Assembly: GCA_028724185.1 (NCBI GenBank)
Contig: JAQYDN010000008.1
Location: 1-32,284 of the forward strand
DNA: 32,284 nucleotides
Source of the DNA: Bacillota bacterium
Lineage (GTDB): Bacteria; Bacillota; Clostridia; Tissierellales; Peptoniphilaceae
Direction: 5' to 3'
Under the pieces are notes generated by a model that was not told the DNA's origin, made no database searches, and was given only the letters and a program-made list of their open reading frames with translations. Position 1 is the first letter of the stretch; each line of letters starts with the position of its first letter. The position numbers and the translations under genes are program-made. This document shows, piece by piece, positions 1 to 7,333 of this stretch.

Positions 1-75
1 TAACGCGAAAGACAAATATTGCAAAAATAACAACAGAAATAAAAATATATTTTTTATATCCGCGAAGTAATCGCT

Positions 76-618
76 TTATTTTTTGTCCCAATCGCGCATT
101 CGTCGAATAAGTTCGCGATAGACGGGGAGCATATGTTCCTCGGTAACGAAGGCGTCGAGTTCTTCGAGCGGGACCCACATGCGGTTTTCGTCCGGATCCA
201 GGAGCGTGTCGCGGTCGTCTCCCCAAAAGCCGAAGCAAAAGTTGATGTGGAAGTGGCTGTCGACGAATTCTCCCTTGCGTTCGTGTGCCGAGACGGGCAT
301 AAGTTCCATGCCGATCGGCGATTCGGACAGGGGACGGACGTTTCGAATTTTCGTCTCTTCGTAGAGTTCGCGAAGTGCCGAGTAGAAGAGATCCTCGCCG
401 CCCTCGACGTGGCCGCCCGGCCAAGACCAGGAGCGGTAGATTTTATGGTAAATCATTAACAAAGAGTTTTTCTCGGGGTCGATCACGAGCGACGACGTCG
501 TATAGTGATACGGCGCCTTCCGATCGACGGCGATCAGCCGCTCGTTTAATCGGAGCAGGTGGTCTTTATCTTCTTCTTCGCGAGTTGTCTTCGGTTCGTA
601 ATCTTCAATCCAATGCAT
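76..618 (-). CDS. NUDIX hydrolase, coupled to mutY
   Basis: A 180-residue NUDIX-fold protein. The NUDIX box is clear at about residues 68-90 (GHVEGGE, then RELYEET), with the usual late glycine replaced by lysine. NUDIX enzymes hydrolyse nucleoside diphosphates linked to another group; the substrate here cannot be told. I chose the ATG at 618 because GGAGG lies 6-7 nt upstream. An in-frame ATG at 711 would add 31 residues but lies deep inside mutY and has no ribosome binding site. The start overlaps the end of mutY by 14 nt, so the two are probably translated together. Sanitation of oxidised nucleotides (MutT-like) would fit a MutY partner, but that is inference. No convincing terminator was seen in bases 1-75, which are AT-rich and hold no gene. 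Confidence 0.85.
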   Translation of the reverse strand: MHWIEDYEPKTTREEEDKDHLLRLNERLIAVDRKAPYHYTTSSLVIDPEKNSLLMIYHKIYRSWSWPGGHVEGGEDLFYSALRELYEETKIRNVRPLSESPIGMELMPVSAHERKGEFVDSHFHINFCFGFWGDDRDTLLDPDENRMWVPLEELDAFVTEEHMLPVYRELIRRMRDWDKK

Positions 619-1633
619 CGATAACCTCCAGTGCGGGTTGAAAGGCGGAAGGAATGGCGTAGACGTCTTCAAGTGCCGCTCGGTTCGCCCAAGTATATCG
701 GTCCTCGGCACATACCATCGTCTTCAATTTCACGTAGACGACGGAAACATTCCAAATCTTATGGCTGAAGACGTGCCGATAGTCTCTCATCTCTCGCATA
801 TCCTCGATCATGAAGTCGCGTTCCGAGAGATATTTTTGAATATCTTCTTTTTTTAAATGCCCCGATAGGAGGGGAAAGCCCCACATCGCCTGCAGCAATC
901 CCTCGGTGCGCTTCTCGACGAGGTAGTCGCCGTCTAAATCCAAGAGGAGGAGGGTATAGTTCTCCCGAGCCTGCTTTTTCTTGGGCGTCTTGTGCGGCAG
1001 CTCGTCGGCGACGCCTTCTTTAAACGCGCGGCATTCTTCTCTGAGCGGACAGAGGAGACAGAGCGGGCGGGTCGGGGTACAAATCTTGTTGCCGAGATCC
1101 ATCATCGCCTGGTTAAAATCGCCGGGGCGCGTCCTCGAGATGTCGTCGTTTGCGCGTTCGAAAATTCGCCTTTTGGTCTTCGAGCGGTCCACCGGCTCGG
1201 TGATACAGTAGAGCCTGCTGTAGATGCGCAGGAGGTTGCCGTCGATCGCCGCGACGGGTTCGTGGAAGGCGATGGAGGCGATGGCGGCGGCGGTGTAGTC
1301 GCCGATCCCCGGAAGTTGTTTAAGCGTCTTAAAATCCGACGGCATCCCCTCGTCTTTGACGATGCGGGCGGCCTCGAGGAGGTGTCTCGCGCGGCGGTAG
1401 TAACCGAGGCCCTGCCACATCTTCAAGACGTCTTCTTCGTCGGCATCGGCGAGCGCCTCCGCGGTCGGGAACTTCGCCATAAAGCGTTCGTAGTAGGGAA
1501 TAACGGTTTGTGCCTGGGTTTGTTGTAACATGATTTCGGATACCCAGATATGGTAAGCATCCTCGGTCCGGCGCCACGGAAGGTCGCGATCCTCGGGACG
1601 ATACCACGCTAAAATTTTATTGGAAATACACAT
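605..1633 (-). CDS. mutY: A/G-specific adenine glycosylase MutY
   Basis: Removes adenine mispaired with 8-oxoguanine in base excision repair. Seen in the protein: the SEIMLQQTQ segment with the family's catalytic Glu, the helix-hairpin-helix LKQLPGIGDYTAAA, the catalytic Asp region GDFNQAMMDLG, the four-cysteine [4Fe-4S] loop C-x6-C-x2-C-x5-C, and a C-terminal NUDIX-like 8-oxoG recognition domain (WGFPLL). About 342 residues from the ATG at 1633, close to the usual length, and the protein aligns with the family start (KILAWYRPEDRDLPWR). An ATG at 1690 would add 19 residues, but the likely -10 box sits inside that extension. Neither start has a Shine-Dalgarno sequence, so a leaderless transcript is likely. 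Being an Fe-S protein, it fits its position beside the divergent suf operon. Confidence 0.93.
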   Translation of the reverse strand: MCISNKILAWYRPEDRDLPWRRTEDAYHIWVSEIMLQQTQAQTVIPYYERFMAKFPTAEALADADEEDVLKMWQGLGYYRRARHLLEAARIVKDEGMPSDFKTLKQLPGIGDYTAAAIASIAFHEPVAAIDGNLLRIYSRLYCITEPVDRSKTKRRIFERANDDISRTRPGDFNQAMMDLGNKICTPTRPLCLLCPLREECRAFKEGVADELPHKTPKKKQARENYTLLLLDLDGDYLVEKRTEGLLQAMWGFPLLSGHLKKEDIQKYLSERDFMIEDMREMRDYRHVFSHKIWNVSVVYVKLKTMVCAEDRYTWANRAALEDVYAIPSAFQPALEVIDALD

Positions 1634-1639
1634 AAAACG

Positions 1640-1669
1640 ATTATAACAAAAGAGCTCGAATACTGGCAA
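1640..1669 (-). promoter_or_regulatory. Putative mutY promoter
   Basis: On the minus strand, TTGCCA (1669-1664), an 18-nt spacer and a perfect TATAAT (1645-1640). The ATG at 1633 starts only 6 nt past the -10 box, so transcription would begin at or within a base or two of the start codon, giving a leaderless or nearly leaderless mRNA. This agrees with the absence of a ribosome binding site. Confidence 0.6.
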
Positions 1670-1698
1670 TTGACGCTGTTTATAGGACATGGTATAGT
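1670..1698 (+). promoter_or_regulatory. suf operon promoter
   Basis: TTGACG (1670-1675), a 17-nt spacer and TATAGT (1693-1698) preceded by TGG (extended -10). The expected transcription start is near 1705, and AGGAGG (1727-1732) precedes the sufC ATG at 1744. The -35 directly abuts the -35 of the divergent mutY promoter. I saw no clear IscR- or Fur-type operator in the short leader. Confidence 0.75.
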
Positions 1699-1743
1699 TA
1701 TATCATACAAGATTAATAGGATATGTAGGAGGAATTACGATAG

Positions 1744-2490
1744 ATGGATGCATTATTAAAGGTTGAGGGCGTTCGCGCTTCCGTAGGAGAGAAGGAAATC
1801 TTAAAGGGCATGGATCTCGAGATCAACAAGGGCGAGGTTCACGTTATCATGGGGCCGAACGGCAGCGGGAAGTCGACTTTGGCCAATGTCATCATGGCCA
1901 ATCCGGCCTACACGATGACCGAGGGAAGTATCTTCTTTGAAGGCAAGGACATCAGCGACGAGACGACCGATAAGCGCGCGTTGGAGGGACTTTACTTAAG
2001 TTTCCAGACGCCTTATGAGATTCCGGGGATCAGCGTCGAAAACTTTATTCGTCAGGCGCTCCTCGCCCGCGGTCAAAAGACCTCGATCGTCAAGTTTAAG
2101 AGACAGCTCAAGAAAAAAATGGAACTCCTGGATATGAAACCGGAGTACGCCGAGCGTTATTTAAACGTCGGGTTTTCGGGCGGCGAGCGTAAAAAGACGG
2201 AAATTTTGCAACTCTTAATGCTCGACCCGAAACTCGCCATCTTGGACGAAACCGACTCGGGTCTCGACGTCGACGCCGTCGCGACGGTCAGCCGCGGATT
2301 AAAGGAATATTTGGACGGCGAAAAATCGGCGATCATCATCACACACCATAGAGAAATTTTAAAGGAAATTCACCCCGACTTCGTCCACGTCATCAACGAC
2401 GGCAGAATCGTCAAAGAGGGCGGCGACGAAATCATCGATCGCATCGAATCGAAAGGTTTCGGTTGGATTAAGGATGAGCAACATGCCTAA
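1744..2490 (+). CDS. sufC: Fe-S assembly ATPase SufC
   Basis: Cytosolic ABC-type ATPase that drives conformational change in the SufBCD scaffold during iron-sulfur cluster assembly. 248 residues, normal for the family. Walker A GPNGSGKST at residues 37-45, signature FSGGERKK, Walker B LAILDETDSGLD, and the switch histidine in IIITHHRE. AGGAGG lies 11 nt before the ATG. First gene of sufCBDSU; the end overlaps the start of sufB. The order C-B-D-S-U differs from the sufCDSUB order of Bacillus. Confidence 0.97.
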   Translation: MDALLKVEGVRASVGEKEILKGMDLEINKGEVHVIMGPNGSGKSTLANVIMANPAYTMTEGSIFFEGKDISDETTDKRALEGLYLSFQTPYEIPGISVENFIRQALLARGQKTSIVKFKRQLKKKMELLDMKPEYAERYLNVGFSGGERKKTEILQLLMLDPKLAILDETDSGLDVDAVATVSRGLKEYLDGEKSAIIITHHREILKEIHPDFVHVINDGRIVKEGGDEIIDRIESKGFGWIKDEQHA

Positions 2491-3907
2491 GAACAACAAG
2501 AATAAAAAGAAGACGCACATCGAAGAGATGGACCGCGGGATTTACGACGAGAGAAATCCCTTTACCTACCGGAAAAAGACCGAGCAGGGCCTAAATGAGT
2601 CCATCGTAAGACAGATATCCGAAGAGAAAAACGAACCGGCGTGGATGCTGGAAAAGCGCCTGGAAGCGCTTGAGATCTTCAATAAAAAAGAAAACCCCGA
2701 GTGGGGTCCGGACCTCTCCGAGGTCGATATGAATAAGGTCATCACCTATATTCGACCCGACGCCGACCTGGCGGGCGATTGGAACGACGTACCCGAGGAA
2801 ATTCGAAACACCTTCGATCAACTCGGCATCCCCGAAGCCGAGAAAGAGGCGATGCTTTCGGGCGTCGGCGCACAATACGACTCGGAGGTCGTCTACCACA
2901 GCATTCAACAACATTTGCTCGATCAGGGCGTCATCTATACTGACTTCGAGACGGGGCTTCGCGAATACGAAGACATCGTCAAGGAATATTTCGGCAAGTG
3001 CATTACGCCGAATCTCCACAAATACGCGGCCCTTCACTACGCCGTATGGAGCGGGGGAAGTTTCGTCTACGTCCCGGAAGGCGTCGACGTCGACGTGCCG
3101 CTGCAGTCGTACTTCCGCTTAAACGCGCCGGGGGCCGGTCAATTCGAACACACGCTGATCATCATCGAAAAGGGCGCGAAGTGTCACTTTATCGAGGGAT
3201 GTTCCGCGCCGAAATACAACGCTTTAAACTTGCACGCCGGCGCGGTCGAACTCTTCGTCAAAGACGACGCGACCTTGCGCTACTCGACCATCGAAAACTG
3301 GTCCAGAAATATGTATAATTTAAATACCAAGCGCGCCATCGTCGGTGCGCGCGGAAAGATTCAATGGGTCTCCGGATCCTTCGGTTCGAAGGTCAGTATG
3401 CTCTATCCGATGTCGATCCTCGCCGGGGACGGCGCGCAGAACGAATACACCGGCATCAGCTTTGCAGGCGCCGGGCAGAACATCGATACCGGCGCACAGG
3501 TTATCCACGCGGCCAACCACACGAGCAGTTCGATCCAATCGAAGTCCATCTCCAAGGGCGGAGGTATCGGCGTCTACCGCGGACTCGTCAAGGTCAATGA
3601 AGATGCCGAGGACACGAAGTCGACGGTCTCCTGTGAGTCGTTGATGCTCGATAACGAATCGAGGCAGGATACGATTCCCGCCATCGACATACGAAATCGC
3701 GACGTCGATTTCGGCCACGAAGCGAAGATCGGTCGCATCTCCGATGAGGTTATCTTCTACCTCATGACGAGAGGCATCCCCGAGGAAGAAGCGCGCGCGA
3801 CGGTCGTGCGCGGGTTTGCCGATCCGATCGCCAAGGAGCTGCCGTTGGAATACGCGGTCGAAATGAATAACCTCATCTCCTTGGAATTAGAAGGGAGCAT
3901 CGGCTAA
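2483..3907 (+). CDS. sufB: Fe-S scaffold protein SufB
   Basis: Scaffold subunit of the SufBCD complex, on which Fe-S clusters are built. About 474 residues with the conserved SufB core, including EKGAKCHFIEGCSAPKYN and the C-terminal STVSCESLMLD. The cysteine in the latter (residue 384) corresponds to the sulfur-accepting Cys405 of E. coli SufB. The ATG at 2483 is preferred because AAGGA lies 8 nt upstream; an ATG at 2474 would add three residues but sits against the same AAGG. The start lies within the end of sufC, and the stop overlaps the sufD ATG as TAATG. Confidence 0.96.
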   Translation: MPKNNKNKKKTHIEEMDRGIYDERNPFTYRKKTEQGLNESIVRQISEEKNEPAWMLEKRLEALEIFNKKENPEWGPDLSEVDMNKVITYIRPDADLAGDWNDVPEEIRNTFDQLGIPEAEKEAMLSGVGAQYDSEVVYHSIQQHLLDQGVIYTDFETGLREYEDIVKEYFGKCITPNLHKYAALHYAVWSGGSFVYVPEGVDVDVPLQSYFRLNAPGAGQFEHTLIIIEKGAKCHFIEGCSAPKYNALNLHAGAVELFVKDDATLRYSTIENWSRNMYNLNTKRAIVGARGKIQWVSGSFGSKVSMLYPMSILAGDGAQNEYTGISFAGAGQNIDTGAQVIHAANHTSSSIQSKSISKGGGIGVYRGLVKVNEDAEDTKSTVSCESLMLDNESRQDTIPAIDIRNRDVDFGHEAKIGRISDEVIFYLMTRGIPEEEARATVVRGFADPIAKELPLEYAVEMNNLISLELEGSIG

Positions 3908-4926
3908 TGAAGGCACACACAGGTAATATACTCGATTATAAAACTTATTCATATTTAAAAGTTAACGAGACGGAGGTCGAGGAGACGCAGGCGAAGGGGA
4001 CGAAAAAGGCGCCCGCCGCAGCCGTCTTTAAGGACTACGCGTACGGCGTCAGCCCCGAACTCGTCGCACGGCACGAGGAGGCCTCGACCGATTACAAGCG
4101 CTACGATATCGAAGGTACTAAAGACTTAGGCATCAATGAACTCAAGGGCGAGGGCGACGACATCGTCACGCTCGACTTCAATCTCGAGGAGAAGAGCCAC
4201 CTGACGGGTTACTTCTCGACCGAAAAGACCGCCGGCTATCGTTCCGTCTTGGCGCGCATCCACGTCAAGCGCGGTGCGGTCGCGAGACTCTACTTCGTCA
4301 ATATGGACGAGAGCGACGTCGCCAACCACCTTGCCATCGCTGCCGTCCTGGAGGAAGGCGCGAAACTCGACTGCTACGTCTTCCACATGGGCGACAGCGA
4401 CGAGATCAGCAACGTCAAGTGCTACCTGAAGGGCGACGAGAGTCTCGGCAACATTCAGTCCATTTACCTGGGCAAGGGCGATCAGCGCTACGACTTCGTC
4501 TACGACCTTATTCACGAAGGCCGCGACACGACGTCGAACCTTCTCGTCGACGGCGCGCTTATGGAGAACAGCTACAAAGTCTTTAAGAGCCGCATCGACT
4601 TTTTGGAAGGCTCGGGCGAGAGCCGGGGCAACGAAGAGGAATTTGCGATTTTGCTGGATTCCTCGGCGAGAAGCGTATCGGTACCGGCCTTGTTGAGTCA
4701 TGAAGACGACGTCGAGGGCAACCACGCGGCGAGTGCCGGCAGGATCGATCAGGAGATGCTCTTTTACTTCCTGACTCGCGGATTCGACGAAAAGACGGCG
4801 GAACGCATGATCGTCGACGCGAAGTTTGCGCCGGTCATCGACGCGGTCGTCTACGAAGATAAGAGAGAAACGATTTACGGAGAGCTTAAAAAAATCATGG
4901 GGAGGCGCGACAATGTTACAAAATAG
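3907..4926 (+). CDS. sufD: Fe-S assembly protein SufD
   Basis: SufB paralogue that pairs with SufB and SufC, needed for iron entry and cluster assembly. 339 residues, with a variable N-terminal part (1-90) and the SufB/SufD beta-helix core. The functionally important histidine (His360 of E. coli) appears as His273 in DVEGNHAASAGRID, while the nearby E. coli cysteine is glycine here, as is common in Gram-positive SufD. The end (FLTRGFDEKTAERM) is typical of the family. Start codon shared with the sufB stop (TAATG); its 3' end overlaps sufS by 14 nt. Confidence 0.94.
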   Translation: MKAHTGNILDYKTYSYLKVNETEVEETQAKGTKKAPAAAVFKDYAYGVSPELVARHEEASTDYKRYDIEGTKDLGINELKGEGDDIVTLDFNLEEKSHLTGYFSTEKTAGYRSVLARIHVKRGAVARLYFVNMDESDVANHLAIAAVLEEGAKLDCYVFHMGDSDEISNVKCYLKGDESLGNIQSIYLGKGDQRYDFVYDLIHEGRDTTSNLLVDGALMENSYKVFKSRIDFLEGSGESRGNEEEFAILLDSSARSVSVPALLSHEDDVEGNHAASAGRIDQEMLFYFLTRGFDEKTAERMIVDAKFAPVIDAVVYEDKRETIYGELKKIMGRRDNVTK

Positions 4927-6160
4927 CGAGATCATGGAAATCCGCAAAGATTTCCCCTATTTAGAGTTATCCACGAAGGAAAGTCCCCTCGTCTATCTGG
5001 ATTCGGCGGCGACGACGCAAAAGCCGAAACAAGTGATCGAGGCGATGGATAAATATTACAGCTATCAAAACGGTGGACCCCACCGCGGCGCCCACCGCCT
5101 TTCGATGGCGGCAACCGAGGTCTACGAGGGCGCGCGCGAATCCGTTCGCCGATTTATCGGCGCCGAAGACGTCTCGGAGATCGTCTTTACGCGCAACGCG
5201 ACCGAGGGCTTAAACCTTATCGCTTACAGCTGGGCCCTTGAAAATATCAAAGAAAGCGACGAGATCGTCCTCTCCATCATGGAACACCACGCGAACCTCG
5301 TAACCTGGCAATACGTCGCCGAGAAGACGGGCGCGACCCTAACTTATCTCTACATCGACGAGGACAGGGAAATTCCTTGGTCGGAAGTGGAGGAGAAGAT
5401 CACCTCGAAGACGAAACTCCTCGCCATCACGCAAAGCTCGAACGTGCTCGGCACGATGCCCGACGTCAAAAAAATGATCGCGCATCTGCGCAAAGTCAGC
5501 CCGGATGCCGTCGCCGTCGTCGACGGAGCCCAGGCGGCACCGCATATGCCGGTCGACGTCGTGGACTTGGATTGCGACTTTTATGTTTTCAGCGGCCATA
5601 AAATGCTTGCGGCCATGGGCGCCGGGGTATTATATGGAAAGAAGAAGATTTTAAGCGATATGAAGCCCTATATGTACGGCGGCGACATGATCGAATACGT
5701 CTACGAAGATCACGCGAGCTTCCAGGACACTCCCGCGCGCTTTGAAGCGGGTACGCAGGATGTCGGGGCGGCCTCGTCATTGCCGGTCGCGATTCAATAT
5801 TTAGAAGATATCGGACTCGACAATATTCACGAATACGAAAGCTACTTGGCGGACTACGCGTACGATCAAATGTCTCAGATGGAAGATATCACCATCCTCT
5901 CCCGTCCGAAGAACCCGCGCGGCGGACTGATCACCTTTAACTTTAAAGATGCACACCCCCACGACGTGGCGTCGATCCTCGACTCGAAGGGAATCGCCAT
6001 TCGAAGCGGTCACCACTGCGCGCAACCGCTGCATCGAAGCTTCGGCATTCACTTCTCCTGCCGTGCATCCTTCGCGGTGTACAACACCATCGACGAAGTG
6101 GAGTACTTCATAAAGAATCTCGACGAAGTAAGGAGGTTAATGGGTCTTGGCACTCGATGA
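4913..6160 (+). CDS. sufS: Cysteine desulfurase SufS
   Basis: PLP enzyme (class V aminotransferase fold, group II) that removes sulfur from cysteine and passes it to SufU. 415 residues. PLP-binding Lys230 lies in FSGHKM, and catalytic Cys369 in RSGHHCAQPLH. Other conserved stretches are LDSAATTQKP, RGAHRLS, FTRNATEGLN and EHHANLVTWQ. The start at 4913 is set by GGGGAGG (4899-4905) 7 nt upstream; a longer reading frame open from 4826 lies entirely inside sufD. Overlaps sufD and sufU by 14 nt each. Confidence 0.97.
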   Translation: MLQNSEIMEIRKDFPYLELSTKESPLVYLDSAATTQKPKQVIEAMDKYYSYQNGGPHRGAHRLSMAATEVYEGARESVRRFIGAEDVSEIVFTRNATEGLNLIAYSWALENIKESDEIVLSIMEHHANLVTWQYVAEKTGATLTYLYIDEDREIPWSEVEEKITSKTKLLAITQSSNVLGTMPDVKKMIAHLRKVSPDAVAVVDGAQAAPHMPVDVVDLDCDFYVFSGHKMLAAMGAGVLYGKKKILSDMKPYMYGGDMIEYVYEDHASFQDTPARFEAGTQDVGAASSLPVAIQYLEDIGLDNIHEYESYLADYAYDQMSQMEDITILSRPKNPRGGLITFNFKDAHPHDVASILDSKGIAIRSGHHCAQPLHRSFGIHFSCRASFAVYNTIDEVEYFIKNLDEVRRLMGLGTR

Positions 6161-6572
6161 TATCTATACGACGCTGATCATGGAAGAGTCCAGGAGTGAA
6201 CACAACAAAGGCGACCTGGACGATCCGGACTATAAGGAGCTCGGACACAATCCGAGTTGCGGCGATGAGATCACGCTGCAGATCAAAATGGACGGCGATA
6301 CGCTGAAGGACTTGTCGTATACCGGCGTCGGCTGCGCTATCTCGCAGGCGTCGACGTCCATCATGATCGATACGGTTCGCGGCAAGACGCGCGAGGAGGC
6401 GATACATCTCGCCGACACCTTTATCGGCATGATCAAGGGCGTCTCCCTCACCGAAGAGGAGGAAGACGCGCTCGAAGATGCGATGGCGTTCGAGGGAATT
6501 TCGAAATTGCCCGCGAGAGTGAAATGCGCCGTCTTACCATGGTATACATTGAAAAACATACTGGAAAAATAG
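6147..6572 (+). CDS. sufU: Zn-dependent sulfurtransferase SufU
   Basis: Accepts persulfide sulfur from SufS by zinc-ligand swapping and hands it to the SufBCD scaffold. 141 residues. Zinc ligands Cys38 and Asp40 (NPSCGDE), Cys63 (GVGCAISQAS) and Cys127 (ARVKCAVLPW) are all present, as is the acidic insertion (about 101-122) that separates SufU from IscU. The start is TTG at 6147, 10 nt after AGGAGG (6131-6136); an ATG at 6140 is out of frame. Last gene of the operon; its stop codon is part of the terminator stem. Confidence 0.94.
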   Translation: MALDDIYTTLIMEESRSEHNKGDLDDPDYKELGHNPSCGDEITLQIKMDGDTLKDLSYTGVGCAISQASTSIMIDTVRGKTREEAIHLADTFIGMIKGVSLTEEEEDALEDAMAFEGISKLPARVKCAVLPWYTLKNILEK

Positions 6573-6595
6573 GGCTCGAGCACAGCCCTATTTTT
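6565..6595 (+). terminator. suf operon terminator
   Basis: Perfect 12-bp stem AAAAATAGGGCT / AGCCCTATTTTT with a 7-nt loop, ending in a T-run. It begins within the last codons of sufU and includes its TAG stop. Confidence 0.92.
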
Positions 6596-6650
6596 ACCCC
6601 ATACATATACATAAATAAAGGACATAGGATTTAAACATATAAAGTCTCGC

Positions 6651-6681
6651 TTGACAAGAACATGCGCGATAAAGAGATAAA
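6651..6681 (+). promoter_or_regulatory. Possible promoter of the MarR gene
   Basis: A perfect TTGACA (6651-6656) is followed after a long 19-nt spacer by GATAAA (6676-6681). The spacing is poor, so the exact -10 is uncertain. The rest of 6596-6727 shows no other feature. Confidence 0.4.
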
Positions 6682-6727
6682 CATATACCGAGTTTCTGTA
6701 AACGTATGCTCACAGAGGAGGGCTGTT

Positions 6728-7216
6728 ATGGAAGCAAGAGAATTTTTATGGACGTATTGGAATTTATTAAAGGACGCATGTGACACGAAAAACGCGCTGT
6801 TTGAATATTTCTCCCGTCACTACGGGTTGACGCAGTTGCAGTTTCTCGTATTGGGCCAAATAGAGGCCCTCGAAGATACTTCGATTCGCGCGATCGCACA
6901 CTCCCTGCACCGCGATCACGGCAATATATCGAAAATATGCACGGTACTCGAAAACAAGGGCTTCGTCTATCGGAAGCGATCCGAGAAAGATTCCAGAATT
7001 GTCAATATGTACTTAACGGAAAAGGGCAAGGACTACGTCGAAGACTTCAGCAACATCGTCGCGCCCTTGTACGATAAACTCGGCGATTACTTGACCGACG
7101 GGGATCTGCGGTTTTTTCTGTGGTCGCTTAAGACGGTCGATTCCCTGTTTAACGAGTCGGAAAAGCTCCAAGAGTTTTGGGAGCAACAGCGAAAACTGAA
7201 GAAAAAAGAGTGCTGA
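6728..7216 (+). CDS. MarR-family transcriptional regulator
   Basis: 162-residue winged-helix regulator. MarR features: an N-terminal helix, the helix-turn-helix TSIRAIAHSLHRDHGNISKICTVLENKGFVYRKRS, the wing with the conserved Asp-Arg-type turn (EKDSRIVNMYLTEKGKDYV), then C-terminal dimerisation helices. Such proteins bind palindromic DNA as dimers and are usually released by small ligands. The ATG at 6728 has GAGGAGGG just upstream; an in-frame ATG at 6662 lies in the promoter region and is unlikely. The next gene, in the same direction, is the NamZ-type muramidase, but it has its own -10 box. A palindrome overlaps the stop codon. Target and ligand are unknown. Confidence 0.88.
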   Translation: MEAREFLWTYWNLLKDACDTKNALFEYFSRHYGLTQLQFLVLGQIEALEDTSIRAIAHSLHRDHGNISKICTVLENKGFVYRKRSEKDSRIVNMYLTEKGKDYVEDFSNIVAPLYDKLGDYLTDGDLRFFLWSLKTVDSLFNESEKLQEFWEQQRKLKKKEC

Positions 7217-7232
7217 TATCTCCCGAGATATC
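7215..7232. repeat. Palindrome between marR and namZ
   Basis: GATATCTC-CC-GAGATATC, a perfect 8-bp inverted repeat. Size and symmetry suit a MarR-type operator. It could also be a weak hairpin, but no T-run follows. A second small palindrome, TCGATATCGA, lies at 7271-7280 and shares the GATATC core. Confidence 0.45.
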
Positions 7233-7307
7233 TTCTCCCCGGGATGTCGAATTATGTCAACTGTGAGTCATCGATATCGACGGGGGGATTTTTTCGGTCG
7301 TTATCTT

Positions 7308-7313
7308 TATAAT
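7308..7313 (+). promoter_or_regulatory. -10 box of the muramidase gene
   Basis: Perfect TATAAT, about 20 nt before the gene's first ribosome-binding bases. No good -35 at 16-18 nt, which could mean dependence on an activator. AAAGGAG at 7322-7328 precedes the ATG. Confidence 0.5.
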
Positions 7314-7333
7314 AGAGAGAGAAAGGAGCGAAG

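Noticed and set aside
4126-4947. A 273-codon open frame antisense to sufD
   Set aside because: SufD is certain on the other strand, and the antisense frame has no ribosome binding site or family motif.
6662-6727. An upstream in-frame ATG extending the MarR gene by 22 codons
   Set aside because: No ribosome binding site there, it falls on the likely -10 region, and the ATG at 6728 has a strong GGAGGG.
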